Origin: Bugulina stolonifera
Lineage: Eukaryota > Bryozoa > Gymnolaemata > Cheilostomatida > Bugulidae
DNA length: 64,000 bases
NCBI GenBank assembly: GCA_935421135.1
Contig: OW285194.1
Coordinates: 12,361,376 to 12,425,375, forward strand
Direction of reading: 5' to 3'
Position numbers and translations under genes: made by a program. Of the stretch, positions 31,827 through 46,800 are shown piece after piece. A model generated the notes under the pieces. The model worked only from the letters and a program-made list of their open reading frames with translations. It ran no database searches and was not told where the DNA came from. Numbering within the stretch: position 1 is the first letter of the stretch; every line of letters starts with the position of its first letter.

Positions 31827-34800
31827 CTATGAGCCTCCAGAGGATTGAATCAAATTATCGCAGATCTTCATTAGCTCATCATTCTCGCTAACCTAAAACA
31901 GGATATGACATCATCAAGATATGCCAAAGATCTGCAATGATGAGATAGTGCTGGAAGAGAGTTCAGTAAACAAGCATTAGCACTAACCACTAACTCAGCC
32001 ACATGTAGTACATATTCTCATGTCTCAATATGGGAACACAGTGTCGAGAAACGACACAACTGGGGCATATATAAATGATAGTACAGGAGCTGATGGGAGA
32101 TAGAGGGTGTAAAGTGAGATAGTGGTGTGAGAGAGATAGAGCGGAGGGTTGTCCACCACCAGTACGAACCTTCTGATTGATCTGCTGCTGGAGACTGGAA
32201 ATGGTGAGCTCATCCTTACGTTTAGCCATCTGCAGTTTGGCCAGCTGTGACCGGTTGTCTGATTTCATCTGCTGCACTTCTGAGTGGGCAGTAGAGAGCT
32301 TATCCTGACACTCAGTCTTACATTCCTACAGTGATAGCATTGTTACTGTATAGTCACAGTGATAGCATTGTTACTGTATAGTCACAGTGATAGCATTGTT
32401 ACTGTATAGTCACAGTGATAGCATTGTTACTGTATAGTCACAGTGATAGCATTGTTACTGTATAGTCACAGTGATAGCATTGTTACTGTATAGTCACAGT
32501 GATAGCATTGTTACTGTATAGTCACAGTGATAGCATTGTTACTGCATAGTCACAGGCACACTGATCATTAGTACACATGTACATGTATGTAGGATGACAC
32601 AGTATTGAAAGCATAACGAATGAGCATATTGGGTCACCTGCACACATGGAGAAATACTAGACACCTTTCAACGTTCAAATATTCACGAGAAAATAAACTG
32701 TTGATTGCAAACATTTGGGTAATTATGGTCGAAACGGCAACAAATATCCCAGTTGACAATTCATAGTAGGGTGGTCTATAGCAGCCATAGGGTTAAACAT
32801 AGTGTTCTCATAATGACGTAATTACATCTCATACGCGTATGTAAAGGGAGTCAAGACTTACATCAAACTTGACTCCATAGTCAGAGAGCTTGGACTTTAG
32901 GTCTGTATTGTGTTCGGTGAGCATTCTCTCGTTGTTCCTACACTGTATGAGGAGGAGACGCATCTGGTCGTATCTCTTGTGTAGTTCAGTGAAGGAAGTC
33001 TCTACCTGGTGGAGTCCTTCTGCATACGTATCTCGTTCCTCCTTCACCTTGCTGATAGTCTCCTGGGACGTCACCTCAGCCAAGTCCTGTAATGGACAGT
33101 CGACATCGATACGATTGGATTACCACGGTCTTCGAGTTGTACAAAAATTCGTTACTAGCAATAGATAAACCATAACCATGGAGACAGTGTAACCATGGAG
33201 ACAGTGTAACCATGGAGACAGTGTAACCATGCGAACACTGCAGTTAAGTACTTACTCTATCCTTGAGTAAACTATTCATAGTCAAGTCATACTCGGCGAC
33301 ACGAGCATTGGCCAGTTTCAGCTCATCCTCGGCGAAGGTGACCTTGTCTTTGTAGGACTGCAGCTAATAAAATGTATAACATATCTACATTTAGTTCCAT
33401 ACACAAGTGGGTTTGAAAGTAGATTCAACAGGTACATAATACATAGCATAGTAGACATTGCAGATTACAACAGGAGAGGCCAATATAATTAATATTATGT
33501 ACATGTCGTACATTCACGTGGATTATAATTGGCTCAAACTCTGCGCTGTTCTGCCTATGAGATGACTTAAACAGTCCTCTTTAGCCAACCAGTCAGCTTG
33601 TAATCTCAATATGATAGTTTAGCTCACACTACTACTCGATCTACCAATGGAAATGCAGTGCATGACTTCATGTTGGGACTTTTAATGAACTGCCTAGGTG
33701 CTTAGGCTACATCAAAAACTAATCACTGAGGCTACACTGGGTACTAGGTACATAGGCTACACTGAGTACTAGATACATAGGCTACACTGAGTACTAGATA
33801 CTTAGGCTACACTGAGTACTAGATACTTAGGCTACTAGGTACCGAGGCTACACCAGACACTAGGTACTTGGGCTACACTCACTACTAGGTACTTAGGCTA
33901 CACCAGCCACTAGGTACTTAAGCAACACCAGTTACTAGGTACTTAGGCTACACTGAGTACTAGGTACTTAGGCTACACCAGCCACTAGGTACTTGGGCTA
34001 CACCAGCCACTAGGTACTTGGGCTACACCAGTTACTAGGTACTTAAGCTACATACCTGCCTATCCTTCTCCAGCAGCTTCTCTTCATACATAAGTTTCAG
34101 CTCATCCATTTCATTTTGACTCTACAATACACACAAGAATAGAAACTATGTCACCTTACCACACCACTACCACCAAATATAAACCTATACAATACTACAT
34201 TTATGGGATAGCTGTTTAGGGTTGAAGGGAGAGACAGGGATTCACTACATGTTTGTACGATAGCAATATGTGTCTATGTATAATGGGTATTAAGATAGAC
34301 ACCATGGTCCAAACATTCTATTGTTTGTCAGCAGCCTATCAAAAAGCAGCAGCAAATACAGTGTACAATTAAGTGAATATACTAAATTGACAGCTCATAC
34401 ATTTCAACTTACAATGCTAACTAAGACAATTTACAATATGTAAGTTTGCAGCATTCGACCTGCAAAGCTGGATTACAATATATACATGTAAAGCTGTTAA
34501 ATGAATAAAAATCGTTGCGTTATCCTCATCTACACACTGTCACCACTCAGTCTACTACTGAATCTACGGTATGACTAAATATACTGCTGACACTACTACA
34601 TGTGCTGTACCTATACCTACATACTTAGTGAATCAACTGAACCAACTACTACCTAGTAAATCAAGTGCCAGGTACTGGTGCATTGTACCACAACAGCAAT
34701 CAGTACAACAGTAAATACTACCTTTAGTTATACGATAGCTCAACCCTTCCAGCAGCTGTGGGAATGATGCCAACTATATTACTCAGCAGCGATGAGTCAT

Positions 34801-37800
34801 ACAGTGTACATTACAGCAGCAGCAGCATTAGTAGCTGACTATGTAATGTATTGACACTATGTATACTAGTAAATGAGTAGGTACCCAGTATCTACTACTA
34901 CTAGTAGTGCACTATCTCATAGTTATTGATTTTAGTAGCTACTCTATATTATGTTCTATGAGATGATTACAATGCATGACATACATGAATACCATTGAGA
35001 AATCTATTCATACAGGTCAGTGTTACATGCATGTGAACCAATATATAACATATAGTGGTATTCACTATAAGTTATATATTTAACTGCCATGCAATCATAA
35101 GAGTTGTGTTCACTTGATACATACTACATATTATATTGTATTCTCTACTGTTAGATTAGCAATTATCTCCTCATTTAATTGTAAATAGCTATAAACAAGA
35201 TCTTTAAGTTCAAGAGGAGATAACTGCCAGTTTATCATCCTAGGATTACTGTTATTTGTTAGGCTTGGGGAAAACACTCCAAAAGCAAAAACTATTTGGT
35301 ATTACTATGTTATTATTCACATACATAAGTGTAGATTTAGATTATAGACATAAGCGTAGATGTAGATTATATACATAAGTGTAGATTTAGATTATAGACA
35401 TAGGTGTAGATGTAGATTATAGACATACGTGTAGATGTAGATTACAGACATAAGCATAGATGTAGATTATAGACATAGGTGTAGATGTAGATTATAGACA
35501 TAGGTGTAGATGTAGATTATAGACATAGGTGTAGATGTAGATTATAGACATAGGTGTAGATGTAGATTATAGACATAGGTGTAGATGTAGATTATAGACA
35601 TAGGTGTAGATGTAGATTATAGACATAAGCGTAGATGTAGATTATAGACATAGGTGTAGATGTAGATTATAGACATAGGTGTAGATGTAGATTATAGACA
35701 TAGGTGTAGATGTAGATTATAGACTTCTTGATCAGTCAATAAATTATTTCAAGATAAAAGTCGCATATCTACCATACAGGAAGAGCCGAATAGAGACTTA
35801 CTACTTGAGCACTAGAGGGAGCCACTGTGATATCTAGCAGACGATCTACGTCAGGTACCCTAGGAGAGGCTGCGGGGCTATCTCCTCCACCCATAAGGTA
35901 TACAGACTGTTCACTATAATACCGTACAGGCAATGTATTCATGCTACGTAAGGAAACAAGTAACAACATAAAACAGAGGAACACAGTGTTATTCTGATTA
36001 TATGATTACAAGTTGCTGTTAGATTTGCTGGACTAGTATTTTATTTCCACAACGTAATGGTGATGCTGCTGTGTCTATGTATATACTACAAGTATGCGTG
36101 TTATACAGACGGTGACAGCTACAACAACCTGTAAACTATGTATCTGCATCCGTTCCCGAGTCCAGAACTAACAGGAAGTCAATATAGTATACCGAAGAAT
36201 TACATAGATGTACTCACTGTAAAGTAGCCACATTAGGTGTATGCCGACTAGATGGGTGGGAGGGGTTAGCCTGTGCACCATCTACATCCACCAGAGGGTC
36301 AAAGTTCCTGTACAAGGATTGGCGGGCTAGGGCAGACTCCCGGAACTGTAAATACACATCATGAAGTACATTGATCTCTACAGGTATACTAACAGAGTAT
36401 ATGATTGGATTACAGTGAAGTGGGTATCTGTACTAATAGTACGGTAGGTGATAAGTAGGTAGGTATTTACTTACTGAGGGCTGTGTGGAGGCAGCCTTAT
36501 CTAACATCTGTATATCAGCAGTCGTGTTGAACACTATAACAACAAATACACAATGTCACTTTATGTTACAAACATATACAGTTTCATCTAATATAGCTAG
36601 ACCACAAACAACCTAATCAAGGAGACTACGGGGTATGCACCAAGACTAAGAAGTAGGTCCCAGGGCTAACACACGTACACTTATTAAGTACGTCCTAGGG
36701 CTAACCCACGTACAGTTAAGAAGAAAGACTGGCACTCACTTTCTGGAACAGCAGGTACAAATTCCTCTTCAGGTAGTTCATCAACAGCGTCTTCAAATGC
36801 CTCTTCACGCGAAACAGAGGTAGTGGTAGCTGTGGACATCTCATCAGGGGCAGGAGAGTCTATTAACCGTGGTGCTGCTGTAAACAGACGCCACGCATTA
36901 TCACAACGGATCCGTGGCAAAGGAACAGCACAGGTATCCGATCTACTAACTATTATAATACATAGTGCGTGATTAAACACGCATTTTCTTGAAGATGTCT
37001 TCTTTCCCAGCAGAAAACTATGGGAGAAAACAGTGTTGATAATTTAACACAATATTGCAGTTAGGAGATAACACAGTGTAGAGTAGAACAGAGGAAAGGT
37101 GGGGGACTTTGGAAGAGAAAGAATCACCGTCAGATACACAGAATAAAATCATAAACATAAGACAACATGAGCTAAACAGAGTAAGTTAAAGAAATGAACA
37201 AATGATAGGGGGGAATCAACCATCCATTCCAACAGAAAGAATATCCAGAATCATGCAGATACATAGACAAGAGGCATCACCTCTAAACAAATATACTGGG
37301 TTTATTTTTTCTAATAGTTTGAATCACGGCGTGATTTTTAATTTGGTATGATACAAGTGCTTGATTAGAGTTGTACTCTCTTGTATCTAACAAAGGTAGA
37401 GAGACGACGAATCCGTAATCTGATTTTAATTTTTACAGATCTTTCACTGTAAGCATGGGGTATGGGAGAACATACGAGTACGTAACCTTCTTGATTTGAT
37501 TCACATTTGGCTAATCTAAGAAACTCCTAATTTAAAGAAAATAAATTCTGCCTAAGGTTTTCGCATCATGCGTCTTCCCATAGCCCATGTGACACTGTAA
37601 ATCAGACACCCCTTTCTCCTGCCGATCCACACCTGTTTACACAGACCCCCTTATAACTGATAAGTAGACCCAGTACCTACATAGCTAGCATCACACACCG
37701 TATTTACATGCATATTCTACATATACATGTTACCTTTCTCCTTCTTGGCAGCTATAACTACAACAGTCAAGTGCCCAAATATACTGTATATACATTGAGC

Positions 37801-40800
37801 ACTTTAGCTGAGAATTAGCTGTGTACAAACATGTACATTTCTATATATACACATTATATGTATGTAGGCTAAAATGTAAATATATATAACACCCATTTTC
37901 TCAACAAAAACACTAGTTAGATGATCAGCTGACAAGTTCACAGAAAGTATACCAGATTTCTCACAAATTTGAAGTCTGGAGCAAACGTGGCACCAAGTAA
38001 CACTAGTCTTTATTCAAGCTACTCAGCCATTCTAGCTGGGAGTGAAATAAAATATACTGGTGTGTGTAGGGAATGGGCAGCCATCTCTATTTGTAGATGA
38101 ATTCCCACCCTCATGTGATAAAACTAAACATACCCTTCAAGGCATCAGGAGAAGAGAGCTCTGCCGCTGTCATGAAAGGGTTAGCAGGTGCTTGTTCCAT
38201 CTTGGGACTAGCAGGTGCTTGCTCTATCTTAGGACTCATAGGAGGTGAGTTGGCCATTAGTGTTTTCCTGGATTTAAATGGATCCACATCCTCGTTGAAG
38301 GCCTAAGTATACAGATACAGCACACTTATATACAGTCTATCTAAGTATACAGATACAGCACACCTATATACAGTCTATCACCCAGTTAGCTTACATTTCC
38401 TTTATGTTAGTGGTAGAGGTTCGTATACACATATAGAAAGTGACCAGCCCATGAGATATTTTCCACCCCAGCATACCTCAATCATCAAACACATGTACAA
38501 GTTGCCACAGTAACCAGTAAACATACCTCACTGGTTGTCGGATCAGCAAATGCTGGCGGAGGTCCTGTGGTATTTACTGGAGAGAGAGGCACCTGGAGAT
38601 CATACAATAAGTTACTACATGACATGAACTACAATAAGCAATAGCAATATTATATCACTAATAGAAGTATAGACTGTAGAGTTACAATGGGAACACTTGA
38701 TAATAAAAGCGATAACTGAATTTAAATATTAGACTGTGTACCAGCTTACCTTAGACTTGGTACCAAAGGGATCATCGCAGTCATCAAAGTTGTAAGATGC
38801 AGGGGGAGGCAGGGGCTCATCTACAATGTTACAAAGAGCTAAGGCTACAGCAGAGTTGAGAATTGCTGGTGAACATTCTCTAGATTTCTCATTGCTACTA
38901 TAAATGGTGAATTATTCTAAGTAAAGAATTTCACATCAAAATGAAGACTTGTTTCTGGTTAGACGATTCAACCTTCTAATGGAGACAGTTACCAATAATA
39001 TGTTGTAAAGTAGAATTATACCCATATAGAGATACACAGCTGAGACAACATGCTCATCCTATTAAAGATATGCTCTACACACTTGGTATAATGAAACCTC
39101 TAGTGAAGGGTTGTTTGAAGACTAAACTCCGTAAATGTACAATTGTTCACGACACACTCACAGTACAGCTAGTATAACACACTTACAGCACAGCTAGTAT
39201 AACACACTCACAGTACAGCTAGTATAACAACTGTTTACCCAGTGTATGTTTACTCTAGCCTACCTTGCTGTGAAACTGCTGTGTCTGTAGTTGTTGCTGT
39301 AGCTGGGCTAGTAGTAACAGTAGAATCCTCAGAGCCCGCTATGATATCAGTGTTAAAATCTTCACTTTGCTGTAAGTATAAGTTGTATCAGTTATTATTA
39401 ATACTGCTGTATTATACAGGTATAGCGGTGCCACATGTACACTATAAGATATACTGAACTTGGAGTACTAAGTTATAATATATTGTACAGATTGTTGCAC
39501 ACAATAGGCAGGGTGATAAGAAAGGTGTAGTAATTTCAGTTGAATAGAATACAGGTTATTGTATTGAGTTGTTTACACAGCAAACAGAACAGCAGCTAGG
39601 AAAGAATTTATTACTTTTCAGTTCACTTGAATGGTTTAATTAATCAGTTCAATTCATTAGTTACTGTACAAGCTGCTAATTGCTGTACAAAAATATAATA
39701 CATTGCTCCTTGTAACCTCACAGTATAACACTGAGTAGATAATTACTAATACCCTACATGAAGCAGAGAAGAGATAACTACCAACAATTCACATGAAACA
39801 CAGAGGAGATAACTACCAATAATTCATATGAAGCAGAGAGGAGATAACTACCAATAATTCGCATGAAACACAGAGGAGATAACTACCAATAATTCACATG
39901 AAACAGAGAGGAGATAACTACCAATAATTCACATGAGACAGAGAGGAGATAACTACCAATAACTCACATGAAACAAAGAGGAGATAACTACCAATAATTC
40001 ATATGAAACACAGAGGAGATAACTACCAATAGTTCACATGAAACAGAGAGGAGATAACTACCAATAATTCACATGAGACAGAGAGGAGATAACTACCAAT
40101 AATTCACATGAAACAGAGGAGATAGCTACCAATAATTCATATGAAACAAAGAGGAGATAACTACCAATAATTCACATGAGACAGAGAGGAGATAACTACG
40201 AATAATTCACATGAAACAAAGAGGAGATAACTACCAATAATTCATATGAAACACAGAGGAGATAACTACCAATAATTCACATGAAACAGAGAGGAGATAA
40301 CTACCAATAATTCACATGAGACAGAGAGGAGATAACTACCAATAATTCACATGAAACAGAGGAGATAGCTACCAATAATTCATATGAAAGAAAGAGGAGA
40401 TAACTACCAATAATTCACATGAGACAGAGAGGAGATAACTACCAATAATTCACATGAAACAGAGAGGAGATAACTATCAATAATTTATATGAAACAAAGA
40501 GGAGATAACTACCAATAATTCATATGAAACACAGAGGAGATAACTACCAATACATAGCTCTGTAACTAAGAATAACTAAGCTAAGTATAACAGAGAGAAA
40601 ATAACTGGAATGATCTGCCTAAAATATGTCGAGTGAAGATAATTATGAAATAACCTACATGAAGCAGGGGGATAACTTCCATATATTTCGCATGAAAGAG
40701 AGAACAGATGACTACTAACAGTATGCCTGGATTTAATAAGAACCTGCATCAGCTAGTATGGTGTATTATAGCATGTAGTGAGTGTATAGGCTATAGTAGT

Positions 40801-43800
40801 AATATCAATGTGTGTAGACCTAGAGACACACATTACAGGTAGTAATAACTACATATACATGTACATATATATGTATATAGACTGTATATTATGCAGATAG
40901 ATATGGACAGAACAGCTTCCAAGTTTAAACCGTGCATTTTATACTGATAATTCAGAAAATTACTGATCCACCACTTAATATAATGTAAATAAATATAATT
41001 TTAGATGCTTGTCGGTTACAAGGTTTATGGAGAGTAGTAGTATACTCGTAAGACAAATTTTAGTTGTGCTATTAGTATGTTTTCCGATGATGACAACAGA
41101 AAGGTTTGTTTCATATGGAATACTGTAACACAACAAAATTGATCTTATACTACTAATTATAATATAATTGTACCTTTAATTTAGCAGCTTGTTTTTTCTT
41201 AAACTCTGCAAATCTGGAGGCCCCTCCTTTAGCTGGGACTTTCTTCTTTCTGAATCAAAGAAGAGAGAAGATAATTCCATATTAATATATTTACACCTCA
41301 CTGACCTAGATAGATTTCAAGCCACATAATTGGCTAGTATGGTATAAGTGGGTCATGAGCTGCAGTATGAAAGCTTGCATCAGGACTCCTTAAGGCATAC
41401 TGACAGGTATGGTGAGACTACTATACCAACAAGGTCAAGGTCAACCGTGGTAAAAGGTAGTTATATGTCCTGAAATAATATCAGCCAATACAACGAACTA
41501 CTGGCAGGACTAAATCTCCCTCAAAGGAACACTGCAACTACTTCACACAACAAGAATGGGTAAACGAAATGAAAATGTCTACCATACCACTAATACACAG
41601 CTCTTACTGTCAGTATACCTTCACTATTTTGGTACATGGGTAGCCAAGCTGTAGGTGTAAGGAAAGGGGAGATAACTTATATTAAACTGGCATTAGCTCT
41701 CAGCATAACGTACTGCACTGCTCTAGGACCATATAAATTTTATCAATGGAACTAAGCATAGAAGATTAATAACAAAATTAACAGAAAAACAATAATTGTT
41801 ACAAAACTGTTAGCTCCATGCATTCTTACTGAAATAAGGATTTTAGTTGCCTGTGAACAAATAACAATTGGATTACAAATATAAATAAGCATTATATCAG
41901 TATTTGCGGTATATTTCACGGGAACATGAATAGATAACTCCAGTGTGTATGGTGAATTATTGACAGGGCATTGTGTTAGTACTGGACACTGGACGGTGTG
42001 ACCAAATGAAAAAAAATAAGGTTACAATCGGCATTCACATGTCAACAGTAGATATGCATTGCATGTAACAGTATTGGTGAGAGGGGGAGGTAAGACTTAC
42101 TTTAAAATATGGCTAGTTATATCCATTCAATGTGTAGAGTAATATGGCTGACATAAAGTCATGTACCATACAGGGGAGATAACACCTACTTGAGTGGGGA
42201 TTTCTTCTTCAAGGGCTCCTCTGCTTCAGCTTGGGCCTCTGGTTTGTTTACATCTACTGAGCTTTCTGTAGCCTCAGGTACAGCAGGCTGAACACTACTG
42301 ACGGAAGGGGTGTCAGCAGGCGTCTCCTTTAATGGCTCGACATTGTCAAACTTTGGTGGCTCAGCGTTAGACCTGATTGGTGGTGAGTTAGCCATGACAG
42401 CCTTTGCACCTACATGTACATGTAATAGTAGGCTATACAATGAGAGGCAATGGAAGTATGACAGAGCATAGGCCTACTGCATTCACGGAAAGTCGACCTA
42501 TTACGAGGAAGTTATCGTAAATAAGAAATGGCAAACCTACATGTCTACGATGGGGTACGATAATCGTTATGAATATTGTTGCTTATCATCAAAGTGTGGT
42601 TTAATAAATCTAAAACTAACCTTTGGGTTTAGACATCGCAAATGGGTCGGCGAATTCATCGATCTCATCCCAATTGATGGTGTAGGTACCCCTGGGTATA
42701 GGAATCTCCTCTTCCTCTGCCATCCTCTCTCCAGGTACGGCTTGGCCGGTAGCAATAGGCTGCTCTTCCTGAGTCAACTCCTTGGCAGCTGTTAGAACAG
42801 CGTCGTCAACAATCGGCTCTTCCTTGACTTGCGACACTGCAGGTTTGACGACTATCGGTTGTTCGTCAAATAAAGCTTGGGTGTTGGTTTCACTAACTTC
42901 TACTGTGGCACAGGGCTGATCGCCAGCTATATCTAAACTCCTGTCTACTGTTTGAGGCTCTACCTTGATATCAGTGGAAATAGTTCCTTGGTTGAGCGAA
43001 GACAAATCAGATTCTGTTTCAGAAGGAACTGCTAGTTTTACTTCCTCCTTAACGATGGAACTTTTCTCAAGTTCGAATGTACTGTTCAATGTTTTACTAG
43101 CGCTTCCCTTGATGAAGCTTTCCTCTTCCAATTTAAATGTTGTATTTAGAGTCTTACTCTGATCCCCAGTGACAGTATTATTAGCTTCAACGATAGTATT
43201 CGCTACTGCAGTATCCTCCAGATGATCTTGGCTCACATCAAACGTCGCGTTCAAAGTATTACTCTGACCAGCAGCAAGTGTGGCTTCCGCTAGATTAAAT
43301 GTTGAATCTAAAGGCTCCTTCTTTTCTATTAGATTAAATGTTGAATCCAAAGGCTCCTTCTTTTCTATTAGGTTAAATGTAGAATCTAAAGGCGCCTTGT
43401 CCTCTGTTAGATTAAATGTCGTATTCAAAGACCCACCAACAGAAGCACCCTGTATATCGTTAGTCAGCTCAAAGGTGGCGTCTAAGGCACCGCCAGCGGC
43501 AACAGCTTGCTGCTCAGCACCCAAATCAAATGTGGTATTAAGAGATAGGACAGGATCACTAAAACCACTCGAAGGTTGATTTGCAGGGGGAGGTAAATCT
43601 AATGTCTTGTCCAATTGAGTGTGGGTACTAATGCAAGGTGTTTCCTCACTTTCCTGTTCTCTGTAATGAGTCAAATCAGTGATAAGTAAAAATTTGGAAA
43701 ATAAGAAAGACAATTCAGGCACCAACTCTACCGATGTTGAATGAAAAGAAATGTTCAAATCACGAGTACAATTAATATTAATACATCTTCATAACGAACA

Positions 43801-46800
43801 CGATGCACCAAACTCATGTTCACAACAGAACCCGAAGAGTTATATAGCCTTGGTTCACACTAACCTGGATAGGGGTAGAGTATCTACCAGCCCATCAACC
43901 ACCTCTCTCACCAGATTCTTGTTCTCCTGGTGCTCTAGATTAGTAATAACTGCGTTCCTGTCAAACCAGCGTTCTTTATCGTCCAACTCCCGGATATCCT
44001 CAAAGGGATCTGTAGTAGATGTCTCACCTACACCACTAGACCCTGCGTCTTCAACAGTAGTGAAGGGTGTTGGTGTAGCGGCAGCAGCTACAGGGGGAGG
44101 TACAGCAGTTCCCACAAGTGGCTCACGGGTCTCTCCAAGTGGCGCAGTGGTTTCTGCAAGTGGTTGGGTGGTTCCCACCAGTGGTTCAGTGGTCTCACCA
44201 AGTGGTTCAGCAGTCTCCACCAGTGGTTCAGCAGTCTCCACAAGTGGCTCAATAATATCTTCAGCAGACTCAGAGGTCTCTATAGGAGGATCAGCGGTGA
44301 TGCCACACTGAGCCTCAGCTGTTACTGGTAGTAGAGGTTGAGGAGGAGCAATAATAGAATTCTCTTTTGCCTCAGTTGAGTTGTCAGCACTAGAGGCACT
44401 GTCAGCTGCCAACTGTAAGTGTAGAGGAAAATATGAATAGCAATAGTGATGTGAACTTACAGTAAACAAGGTATTGGTTAGACTTAGGTCTGCAATTAGC
44501 AACATATTTGACTTGCTAATCACATAATTTATAATATATTTAGGAAAACACTAGGGCTATAGAAAAGTTTGATGATTTTGAGCAAAATACAAGCCATATA
44601 CAATGTACATGCATTACCCCTTGTATTTGTAACCTACATGTATACTAGCATATCATGTACTGTACTGTGAACACAATACATCAGCCATAATCACTAAAAT
44701 ATTTCAAAACTTGCCTCATTATCCATGGTTACTGCCTAGTATAAACAGTGATTGTAGGCTTAACAGAAGTGTGTAGGATAAGCAGGCAAGAAAAAATCTG
44801 CCCCACTTCTCTAATGTGCCTGCATAGTGCATACTGGATGAACAACACTGCACTAATGACCTGTATAATGCTATCATTACTACCTATCCTGAATCAAAGT
44901 CTTATAGGACAGAGACTGATAGAGCTAATAGAAGAGCATTGCAGTTCAAACAAAGAGGACCCGCCCACTTCTACTCGTCAATTTATTTGCACACAAACTT
45001 GTAGGTGTATTTCATAGATATAATATAAACATGATATATTATATTATATGATAGGGGATTTGCTTAGGCCCAGGCATTTATTTATTAAACCACTACTGTC
45101 TCACCATTCAATATTTGCAAAGAATACTGGTCATCTTATTTCATGAAGATTGATGTGCTGTTTGTCTTTGTAAACCTAGTGGCAGCCAAGATAAACTCAT
45201 TTGAATATTGGCTATTATGACCTCCATTCAGCATTGAGACCTGTTAAGTTCCTATGGCTATGCCTGTTCTAAGTCTATACTTGTAACTTACGTACATAGG
45301 TAAGCTACTAACATCAAATAGCCCAGTAATCTTATGGAGCCAACACTAACTGTCATTCTATAAATAACTCTTGTGCACAGTGATGAATAAGTAAGTTAGG
45401 GTCATGCCCACAAAAAACAATGCAATGCATTGCAAGTCCTATGGCTATCTCTGTAGCACAGTTTTATATTAACTGCTTGAGAGCTTCCAAAATTCCCAGC
45501 ATAGGCTGAATGAAGGTGAAATCAGCCAATATTAAAATAGGGTTTTCTTGGCAGCTGCTAGGTTTACAAAGACAAACAACACATCAATCTTACTGAAAAA
45601 GGATGAACAAGATTATTTGAAAATATTGAATGGTGCGACAGTAGTGGTTTAAGTACAACAACCTAACAGTTTCCAATTGTAGACAAGACAAATCCTAGTG
45701 AAAAATAAATAGCCCAAGGCCTGTGTCCAAATGAAACATAACAGGCTATTGACTTCAGTCCGTCATAGGTGGATACAGGTAATAGCAGGCCTAGGTGGAT
45801 ACAGGTAATAGCAGGCCTAGGTGAATACAGGTAATAGCAGGCCTAGGTGGATACAGGTAATAGCAGGCCTAGGTGGATACAGGTAATAGCAGGGCTAGGT
45901 AGATACAGGTAACAGCAGGCCTAGCTAACAGGTGTACCATGAGAGGAGAAACAGTTTTCATACATTATATTTCTTTGGAAACATGAAATACATGGCTTGT
46001 AAATCTAAATGAATCGACACTAACAAGGCAAGTTCATGATATAGTACATAGCATACTATCTAGGTGGGCGTGTTTGGAACATTAGTCCACTTCCTGTAGC
46101 GTGACCTTTCAGTAAATATGTCTTAGGCAGTAACAGCTAAATGATACATGTGAACATATTAATAGGTGTGTGAAAGGCAAGGATGGGCAGAGAGAGCCTC
46201 ACTTCAAATCACAATAATTATAATCAAAGTGAAGGTGGATACTACGCTAATCAGTAGACAATAATATCACAATATGATTAGCCTAATGACATGCCTCCTA
46301 CTTACATTCTAGTTTGCACTATTAACCTGATATTACAAGCATAAATTGATTATAACTTCTACAGCTTAACAGTTATTAATTCACTATGCTTACTATAGAC
46401 TCTAGACTCTAGAGTCTAGAGCATATAGTTTGGTGATCTTAACTTAGCGGTGGGACCCATACTGATATCGAATAGGACAAGGCAGCCTATACTTCAGCCT
46501 ACTGACTTGTAATAAACAGAATATCTCTAGATTCATACACAAGGACTACAGTTACATGTAAATAGTCAAACAGAGGAGGGACAGTATTTCACATTCCCAC
46601 ACAAAATATCCATAAAGTGGGCCTACATGTAATTTGTTGGTCACCTTGCAGGCATAAAATCTGCCAAAAGTATGCAAAGAAAAAATGCAGAAGCAGTTAA
46701 TGATATGAATTATTTTCAGTTGAGCTAACCAACTGACCAATGAGACTCTGTTCATGATAGAGAAATGAAATCTAATTTATGAATATTAGTAGCTATTACT

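Noticed and set aside
38060..38306. Plus-strand peptides with repeated SRCLLYL-like text
   Set aside because: Antisense reading of TACC exon 9, which contains a short coding duplication.
39761..40553. CRISPR-like array of 35-bp direct repeats
   Set aside because: Repeats are contiguous with no unique spacers, and the window is clearly an animal genome; it is a minisatellite.
42541..43579. Plus-strand open frames opposite TACC exon 3
   Set aside because: Shadows of the repetitive minus-strand coding exon.
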